Below are positions 1 through 6,716 of a stretch of DNA of 6,716 bases, piece by piece. The translations under genes were made by a program, and so were the position numbers. This DNA is from an uncultured Acidobacteriota bacterium (GTDB lineage: Bacteria > Acidobacteriota > Blastocatellia > RBC074). The DNA lies in assembly GCA_937967285.1 (NCBI GenBank), contig CALBSU010000247.1, positions 1 to 6,716 of the forward strand, in the 5' to 3' direction. Positions within the stretch are counted from its first letter, which is position 1. Each line of letters opens with the position of its first letter. The notes beneath the pieces were generated by a model, which had not been told where the DNA came from, ran no database searches, and saw only the letters and a list, made by a program, of their open reading frames with translations.

Positions 1-495
1 GGACACCCGGTCTACGAACTGCTCTTTATCGCGATGATCATCATCTTCGCCTTCTTCTATGTTTCGATCGTCTTCAACACCGATGAGGTGGCTGAAAACC
101 TTCGCAAGCAGGGGGCGTTCGTTCCCGGCATCAGGCCCGGCAAGCGCACGGCGGACTACCTGAACTCGATCCTCGTCAGATTGACCACGGTCGGCGCCCT
201 CTATCTTGTCGTCGTCTGCCTGATCCCGCAGCTGATGATCTCGGGTTTCAAACTGCAGTATCTGCCGTTTATCGGAGAGCCGCTCTACAATCTGGTTCAG
301 AATGTTCCCGGCCTGAGCTGGATTCCGACCGGTCTCGGAGTTTCGTTCTATTTCGGCGGCACCAGCCTCCTGATCGTCGTAGGCGTGGCCATGGATACCA
401 TCAGTCAGATCGAGGCGCAGCTGGTAATGCGCCATTATGACGGGTTCCTCGGCGCGCGCGGTGGAAGGCTCCGCGGAAGAAGGGCAACCGCCTGA
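1..495 (+). CDS. secY: Protein translocase subunit SecY, C-terminal part (5' truncated by window)
   Basis: SecY is the channel subunit of the SecYEG translocon in the inner membrane, moving unfolded proteins across it or into it. The window opens inside the gene in frame 1, so the start lies upstream; 164 codons remain before TGA at 493-495. Seen: a hydrophobic segment at visible residues 6-24 (TM8), then the cytosolic C5 loop with NTDEVAENL and [10 protein letters not shown] (residues 26-47), whose conserved arginine region contacts SecA and the ribosome. Next come TM9 (about 59-80), a periplasmic loop, [17 protein letters not shown] (TM10, about 117-134) and a basic tail ending RLRGRRATA. 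The TM9-TM10 loop is about 29 residues longer than in E. coli SecY. adk follows after 39 nt, the usual spc-cluster order. The family call is near certain. Confidence 0.97.
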   Translation, partial: GHPVYELLFIAMIIIFAFFYVSIVFNTDEVAENLRKQGAFVPGIRPGKRTADYLNSILVRLTTVGALYLVVVCLIPQLMISGFKLQYLPFIGEPLYNLVQNVPGLSWIPTGLGVSFYFGGTSLLIVVGVAMDTISQIEAQLVMRHYDGFLGARGGRLRGRRATA

Positions 496-534
496 GGCGG
501 GATCGCGGTCGATCTCGCGATTGCTGATTCATCC

Positions 535-1200
535 ATGTCGAAGATCATAGTCATGATAGGAGCGCCGGGAGCCGGGAAAGGAACCCAGGCGCGCCTGTTG
601 TCTGAAACATATGGATATCCGCAGATCTCGACCGGGGACATCCTGCGCGAAATGGCTCAGGAAGATACGCCCGAGGGACGGGAACTCAGGCAGATCATGG
701 CTTCAGGCAGGCTCGTCAGCGACGATGTCCTCGCCGATCTGATTGAAAAGAGGACTTCACGCCCGGATTGCCAGAACGGATATATCCTCGACGGTTATCC
801 GCGAACGGTCAATCAGGCCCATCAGCTCGAAGAGATGGCCGCCTGGCAGAAGAAAGAGGTCCTGCTGGTCCGTGTCATGGTCCCCGAGGATTCGCTCATG
901 CGACGCCTCACCGGACGCCGAACCTGCACCGCCTGCGGCGAGATCTACAATATCTACTCGCGTCCGCCGAAAACGGACGGGATCTGTGACAAGGATGGCG
1001 CGCCACTGGGACAGCGCGCCGACGATACCGCCGAGACAGTCAGGCGCCGGCTGACCGAATATCAGAAAGCCACCGCGCCCCTGATCGACTACTACGGACA
1101 GAACGGCCGCCTGGTCGAGGTCGACGGGCACCAGCCCGTGACCGAAGTCTTCGAGAAACTGCGCAGCGTCATCGACAGCTTGAATGCGCGCGCCAGGTGA
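535..1200 (+). CDS. adk: Adenylate kinase, long form with zinc-type LID
   Basis: Cytosolic enzyme catalysing ATP + AMP to 2 ADP, which sets adenylate energy charge. The 221 residues match the usual long bacterial form. Seen: P-loop GAPGAGKGT at 9-17; AMP-site segment STGDILR with R38; DGYPR at 86-90 (tyrosine where DGFPR is usual); LID arginines around R127-R129; and [12 protein letters not shown] at 161-172. The LID carries C131-x2-C134 and C151-x2-D154, the Cys3-Asp zinc set known from Gram-positive enzymes, so a structural zinc is inferred. The ATG at 535 puts the P-loop at the normal distance from the N-terminus ([12 protein letters not shown]). No convincing Shine-Dalgarno lies within 15 nt upstream; the nearest purine run, GAGGCGG at 494-500, is too far. 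It lies between secY and map and is probably co-transcribed with both. Confidence 0.97.
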   Translation: MSKIIVMIGAPGAGKGTQARLLSETYGYPQISTGDILREMAQEDTPEGRELRQIMASGRLVSDDVLADLIEKRTSRPDCQNGYILDGYPRTVNQAHQLEEMAAWQKKEVLLVRVMVPEDSLMRRLTGRRTCTACGEIYNIYSRPPKTDGICDKDGAPLGQRADDTAETVRRRLTEYQKATAPLIDYYGQNGRLVEVDGHQPVTEVFEKLRSVIDSLNARAR

Positions 1201-1237
1201 GCCGACGGTGTCAACGGGTATCTTAGCGGGTATTTTT

Positions 1238-1242
1238 GAAGG
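1238..1242 (+). promoter_or_regulatory. SD-like GAAGG abutting the map start
   Basis: GAAGG complements the 16S 3' end but has zero spacing to the ATG at 1243, where 5-9 nt is normal. It is therefore unlikely to act as a conventional ribosome binding site for that codon. It overlaps the TGA at 1237-1239. It is listed because it bears on how map is initiated. Confidence 0.3.
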
Positions 1243-2010
<768 letters not shown>

Positions 2011-2046
2011 GGCATGATATTTGCTGGCTTTTTGTTTTCTTCGGAC

Positions 2047-2074
2047 TTGCAAAATGGCGATTTGCAGTTATAAT
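2047..2074 (+). promoter_or_regulatory. Sigma70-type promoter ahead of infA
   Basis: A perfect -10 hexamer TATAAT (2069-2074) lies 16 bp downstream of TTGCAA (2047-2052, 4 of 6 matches to TTGACA). The whole stretch is AT-rich inside a GC-rich locus. A start site about 7 nt past the -10 (near 2081) would give an untranslated leader of roughly 40 nt before infA. Inferred role: an internal promoter that lets the infA-rpmJ-rpsM-rpsK-rpsD-rpoA-rplQ segment be transcribed more strongly than, or separately from, secY-adk-map. No clear terminator for map precedes it, so read-through from upstream is also likely. Confidence 0.65.
2048..2066. repeat. Inverted repeat TGCAAA-N7-TTTGCA in promoter spacer
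   Basis: TGCAAA (2048-2053) and TTTGCA (2061-2066) are exact inverted copies separated by 7 bp. The left arm overlaps the -35 hexamer and the right arm ends 2 bp before the -10. The geometry would suit a dimeric DNA-binding protein that blocks RNA polymerase. The arms are short and AT-rich, so chance is a real alternative, and no regulator can be named. Confidence 0.35.
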
Positions 2075-2115
2075 GTCAGTTTCGCTATTTAGCTGGTTTT
2101 CAATTATTTACTAGA

Positions 2116-2340
<225 letters not shown>

Positions 2341-2382
2341 GCGGCAACTTCCCTGTCCCTCGTTTTAACGAAGAGTTGAATT

Positions 2383-2496
2383 ATGAAAGTAAGAGCATCG
2401 GTCAAGAAAATGTGCGACAAGTGCAAGATCATACACCGCCACGGTGTGGTGCGCGTCATCTGTGTGAATCCGAAGCATAAGCAGAGGCAAGGATAG
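2383..2496 (+). CDS. rpmJ: Ribosomal protein L36 (bL36), zinc-ribbon form
   Basis: Small protein of the large ribosomal subunit, 37 residues, the usual size. It reads [20 protein letters not shown] at the start and ends NPKHKQRQG. The zinc-ribbon ligands C11, C14, C27 and H32 are all present (C-x2-C-x12-C-x4-H), so this is the zinc-dependent paralogue rather than the zinc-free form that many bacteria induce in zinc starvation. A modest SD, GAAGAG (2370-2375), lies 7 nt before the ATG. The gene sits between infA and rpsM, its conserved place, and ends 14 nt before rpsM. Confidence 0.96.
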   Translation: MKVRASVKKMCDKCKIIHRHGVVRVICVNPKHKQRQG

Positions 2497-2498
2497 TC

Positions 2499-2504
2499 AG
2501 GAGG
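2499..2504 (+). promoter_or_regulatory. Strong SD of rpsM (AGGAGG)
   Basis: A consensus AGGAGG lies 6 nt before the ATG at 2511, the best ribosome binding site in the window. The entire rpmJ-rpsM gap is 14 nt, so there is no room for an E. coli-style S4-binding pseudoknot leader directly ahead of rpsM. Confidence 0.85.
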
Positions 2505-2510
2505 AAGTGA

Positions 2511-2894
<384 letters not shown>

Positions 2895-2916
2895 GATCAA
2901 ACGCTGAAAGACAGAT

Positions 2917-3321
2917 ATGGCAAAGCAACAGACTTCCGGCAAGAAGAAGGTTTTCAAGAAGAAAGAGAAGAAGGTCGTTCCCCAGGGGATCGTCCACATT
3001 CAGGCCTCTTTCAACAACACTCTGATCAGCATCACCGATCTCGAGGGCAATCTGGTTTCCCAGTGCTCCTCCGGGGCGATGGGCTTCCGCGGTTCGCGCA
3101 AGGGCACGCCGTTCGCGGCGCAGCAGGCCGCCAGCAAGGCTGCCGGCGTGGCGCGCGACAGCGGGATGCGCTCGGTCGAGGTTCGCGTCAAGGGCCCGGG
3201 TTCGGGCCGCGAGTCGGCGATCCGCGCGATCCAGTCGGCCGGAATCGACGTCCGGCTGATCCGCGACGTGACCCCGATTCCGCACAACGGGTGCCGGCCG
3301 CCGAAGCGGCGCCGCGTCTGA
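2917..3321 (+). CDS. rpsK: Ribosomal protein S11 (uS11)
   Basis: 30S platform protein that lines the mRNA exit path near the E site. The 134 residues include a lysine-rich N-terminal extension (about 1-20: [13 protein letters not shown]) before the core begins at [12 protein letters not shown] (24-35). Further signatures are [18 protein letters not shown] (51-68), KGPGSGRE (92-99) and the C-terminal [17 protein letters not shown]. The H123-N124-G125 motif corresponds to the Asn-Gly reported to become isoaspartate in E. coli S11; its presence here is seen, the modification is inference. No strong SD precedes the ATG, only a weak GAAAG at 2906-2910. It probably relies on translational coupling to rpsM, 22 nt upstream. 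Confidence 0.98.
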   Translation: MAKQQTSGKKKVFKKKEKKVVPQGIVHIQASFNNTLISITDLEGNLVSQCSSGAMGFRGSRKGTPFAAQQAASKAAGVARDSGMRSVEVRVKGPGSGRESAIRAIQSAGIDVRLIRDVTPIPHNGCRPPKRRRV

Positions 3322-3337
3322 TCAGCGCTCCATACCA

Positions 3338-3366
3338 GCCGTCCGCCGGGAATGCGCGTCGACGGC
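3338..3366 (+). other. Candidate RNA hairpin in rpsK-rpsD gap
   Basis: GCCGTC (3338-3343) pairs perfectly with GACGGC (3361-3366). Inside, CGC (3344-3346) can pair with GCG (3356-3358) after a 2-nt bulge, giving about 9 bp. This 87-nt gap is the longest within the infA-rplQ block. The stem stands about 30 nt before the rpsD SD and has no U tract, so it is not a terminator. A role in mRNA processing or S4 autoregulation is possible, but GC-rich sequence makes such stems by chance. Confidence 0.35.
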
Positions 3367-3396
3367 AGAACATCAGGATTGCAGTAGCAGGTTAAC

Positions 3397-3402
3397 GGAG
3401 GA
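3397..3402 (+). promoter_or_regulatory. Strong SD (GGAGGA) that fixes the TTG start of rpsD
   Basis: GGAGGA lies 6 nt before TTG at 3409-3411, optimal spacing. Together with the protein alignment it settles TTG as the start codon; no ATG or GTG nearby gives a better S4 amino terminus. Confidence 0.85.
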
Positions 3403-3408
3403 ATCAGT

Positions 3409-4044
<636 letters not shown>

Positions 4045-4068
4045 TAATTTTTTCAGGCAGTAACTATC

Positions 4069-4077
4069 GGGAGATCA

Positions 4078-4085
<8 letters not shown>
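4069..4085 (+). promoter_or_regulatory. Two overlapping SD/start options for rpoA
   Basis: GGGAG (4069-4073) lies 4 nt before ATG 4078, and GAAGG (4081-4085) lies 4 nt before the in-frame ATG 4090. Either could serve. The second gives [11 protein letters not shown], closer to the usual RpoA beginning; the first adds MEGT. Confidence 0.5.
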
Positions 4086-5082
<997 letters not shown>

Positions 5083-5089
5083 CAGCGGA

Positions 5090-5104
5090 CCGGGACGCTC
5101 CCGG
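5090..5104 (+). other. Small GC hairpin in rpoA-rplQ gap
   Basis: CCGGG (5090-5094) and CCCGG (5100-5104) form a perfect 5-bp stem with a 5-nt loop. It is built from a near-tandem 10-bp duplication in which GGACGCTC occurs at 5093-5100 and again at 5103-5110. There is no T tract, so it is not an intrinsic terminator. It may be a processing or pausing site, or simply duplicated spacer. Confidence 0.3.
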
Positions 5105-5130
5105 ACGCTCGAGAGTACAGGGATTCAATC

Positions 5131-5607
5131 ATGAGACATCTTGTTGCACATCGTAAGCTCGGCCGCACGTCCTCGCACCGCAAGGCGTTGCTGCGTAATC
5201 TGTGCACCTCGCTCGTTCTTCACGAGAAGGTCGTCACCACGCTGCCCAAGGCCAAGGAGCTTCGTCCGTACGTCGAACGCGTAGTCACGCTCGGCCGCCG
5301 CGCCAGCGCCGCCCGCGCCGCCGGCAACAACGACCAGGCGGTTCACCTCATGCGTCAGGCCGCGGCATCATTCTTCCCGGGCAACGCCGGCGCCTTCAGC
5401 AAGAAGCACGATCAGAACGCCGAGCGCACCGCCGGCGTCGCCGCGCTGCAGAAGATCGTCGGCCCGCTGGCCGAACGCTTCGCCGATCGTCCGGGCGGTT
5501 ACACTCGCATCTACAAGCTCGGTCCCCGCAAGGGCGACGGCGCCGAGATGGCCCTGATCGAGTTCGTCGGCAGCGAGGACAAGAAGCCTGTCAAGGATTC
5601 CGAATAG
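5131..5607 (+). CDS. rplQ: Ribosomal protein L17 (bL17) with an extra internal segment
   Basis: Large-subunit protein near the polypeptide exit tunnel, last gene of the alpha operon. It has 158 residues against about 127 in E. coli. Seen: MRHLVAHRKLGRTSSHRKAL at the start, the conserved RNLCTSLVLHEKVVTTLPKAKELRP (22-46), VVTLGRR (51-57), and then RFADRPGGYTRIYKLGPRKGDGAEMALIE (116-144). Between VTLGRR and GGYTRI there are about 30 more residues than in E. coli L17, including a QAAASFFPGNAGAFSKK stretch (76-92). The reading frame and conserved flanks are intact, so this is an insertion, not an error. The SD AGGGA (5119-5123) lies 7 nt before the ATG. An intrinsic terminator follows. Confidence 0.97.
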   Translation: MRHLVAHRKLGRTSSHRKALLRNLCTSLVLHEKVVTTLPKAKELRPYVERVVTLGRRASAARAAGNNDQAVHLMRQAAASFFPGNAGAFSKKHDQNAERTAGVAALQKIVGPLAERFADRPGGYTRIYKLGPRKGDGAEMALIEFVGSEDKKPVKDSE

Positions 5608-5653
5608 GAAACGATAGCGTTGAGAGCCCCTTCCTCGCGCACTCTTTGAATGT

Positions 5654-5697
5654 AAGCCTCAACCGTGCGAGGTCGCCGCGGTTGGGGCTTTAAATTT
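5654..5697 (+). terminator. Intrinsic terminator after rplQ
   Basis: A long stem (5654-5667 with 5677-5690, about 14 bp including two G-U pairs, core AGCCTCAACCG/CGGTTGGGGCT) closes a 9-nt loop. It runs into the AT-rich tail CTTTAAATTTA. The tail is interrupted by As, so efficiency may be partial. It lies 47 nt after the rplQ stop and marks the end of the ribosomal-protein unit. Confidence 0.8.
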
Positions 5698-5738
5698 ATC
5701 ATCCGTTACGGCCCGCGCCGGGCGATGCTCAGAAAACT

Positions 5739-6278
5739 ATGAAGAACACCGAGAGTAAAGCCGCACCGAAAGCTTCATCGACTGCATCTTCATCGAGGAA
5801 GACCGATCCGGTGGAGAACATCGGGCTAAACGAGATCAGGGAACTGATCCAGCTCGTTTCGGAAAACCAGTTCAACGAATTCGAACTGGAACGGGGCAGC
5901 TTCAGGCTCCGCCTCAAGAAGGGCGGTGCACGCGAAGTAACTGAAGCGGTCTCGGTTCATCCGGTCGCCGTGGCCCAGCCGGAGATCCCGCGGCCCGCAC
6001 CGGCCGCCGCCGCGCCCGTCACTGCTGCCCCGGAAGAGGCTCTGCACATCATCACATCGCCGATCGTCGGGACCTTCTACAGGTCACCGTCGCCCACCGC
6101 TGATTCGTTCGTCAAACTCGGTGATCTCGTCGAAGCAGGAAAGACTCTCTGCATCATCGAAGCGATGAAGCTGATGAACGAGATCCAGTCGGACGCCAGC
6201 GGAACGGTCGCGAAAATCTTTGTCGAAAACGGCCAGCCCGTCGAATACGGCCAGCCGCTGTTCGGCCTCAAAGTGTGA
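5739..6278 (+). CDS. accB: Acetyl-CoA carboxylase biotin carboxyl carrier protein (BCCP)
   Basis: Carries biotin between biotin carboxylase (AccC) and the carboxyltransferase in the first committed step of fatty-acid synthesis. Counted from ATG 5739 it has 179 residues. Seen: a Ser/Ala/Lys-rich extension (1-24); the N-terminal helix [20 protein letters not shown] (31-50); a Pro/Ala linker (about 78-100); and the biotinyl domain (about 103-179) with the thumb [13 protein letters not shown] (107-119) and the biotin site EAMKLMN, biotin lysine K144. No SD precedes ATG 5739. An in-frame GTG at 5811 (codon 25) has GAGGAAG 9 nt upstream and would give a 155-residue protein starting just before the conserved helix, close to typical BCCP. 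The start is thus unsettled. No promoter is recognisable in the 131-nt gap. Confidence 0.95.
   Translation: MKNTESKAAPKASSTASSSRKTDPVENIGLNEIRELIQLVSENQFNEFELERGSFRLRLKKGGAREVTEAVSVHPVAVAQPEIPRPAPAAAAPVTAAPEEALHIITSPIVGTFYRSPSPTADSFVKLGDLVEAGKTLCIIEAMKLMNEIQSDASGTVAKIFVENGQPVEYGQPLFGLKV
5795..5813 (+). promoter_or_regulatory. Alternative SD and GTG start inside annotated accB
   Basis: GAGGAAG (5795-5801), a 9-nt spacer and in-frame GTG (5811-5813) form a better initiation signal than the one at ATG 5739. Translation from here would drop the low-complexity first 24 residues. Confidence 0.45.
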
Positions 6279-6332
6279 GCGAGATTTCTCGTCCCGTCGA
6301 ACACGTCGGCCGGTCCGCCGATGAGTCATAGC

Positions 6333-6716
<384 letters not shown>

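Noticed and set aside
2359..2372. TCGTT-TT-AACGA hairpin before rpmJ
   Set aside because: Five AT-leaning pairs on a 2-nt loop are too weak to call a feature; it overlaps the rpmJ SD region but is likely chance.
2497..2510. E. coli-type S4-binding pseudoknot leader ahead of rpsM
   Set aside because: The rpmJ-rpsM gap is only 14 nt and mostly SD, so no such leader can fit there.
5202..5693. Plus-strand open frame of 163 codons overlapping rplQ
   Set aside because: Arg/Pro/Ser-rich out-of-frame reading of rplQ that runs into the terminator; no homology-like motifs.
6280..6291. CGAGA-TT-TCTCG hairpin between accB and accC
   Set aside because: Short stem with a 2-nt loop and no T tract; insufficient for a terminator or processing signal.

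Overview
This window is an ordinary bacterial translation and transcription housekeeping locus, read entirely on the + strand. It is the 3' part of the spc/alpha ribosomal-protein super-cluster, followed by the start of a fatty-acid synthesis operon. The order is secY(partial)-adk-map-infA-rpmJ-rpsM-rpsK-rpsD-rpoA-rplQ, then an intrinsic terminator, then accB-accC(partial). The organism is a GC-rich bacterium. The adk-map insertion after secY, the SecY tail (RHYDGF plus a basic end), and the RpoA amino-terminal domain ([28 protein letters not shown]) look most like Acidobacteriota or a neighbouring phylum. That placement comes from recalled family resemblance, not from a search.

Layout: 1-495 is the last 164 codons of the SecY translocon channel. 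535-1200 is adenylate kinase with a zinc-type LID, and 1243-2010 is type I methionine aminopeptidase. The 111-bp map-infA gap is AT-rich and holds a good sigma70-type promoter (TTGCAA-N16-TATAAT) with an inverted repeat across its -35/spacer. From there infA, rpmJ (only 37 codons), rpsM, rpsK, rpsD, rpoA and rplQ run to 5607 with short gaps. The exception is the 87-nt rpsK-rpsD gap, which can form a hairpin and ends in a strong Shine-Dalgarno (SD) sequence before a TTG start codon. A strong stem-loop at 5654-5690 ends this block. accB (5739-6278) and accC (6334 to the window end) encode the biotin carrier and biotin carboxylase subunits of acetyl-CoA carboxylase.

How the genes work together: SecY exports proteins, IF-1 starts translation, and S13, S11, S4, L36 and L17 build the ribosome. 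RpoA nucleates RNA polymerase. MAP trims initiator methionine, Adk balances adenine nucleotides, and AccB/AccC make malonyl-CoA for membrane lipid. Three proteins (Adk, L36, S4) keep zinc-ligand sets.

I found no mobile element, CRISPR array, tRNA, rRNA, defence system or novel gene system. The points worth a second look are small: start-codon and SD oddities (map, infA, rpsD, rpoA, accB), the internal promoter with its inverted repeat, loop insertions in SecY and L17, candidate RNA structures near rpsD and the terminator, and the direct rplQ-accBC junction.
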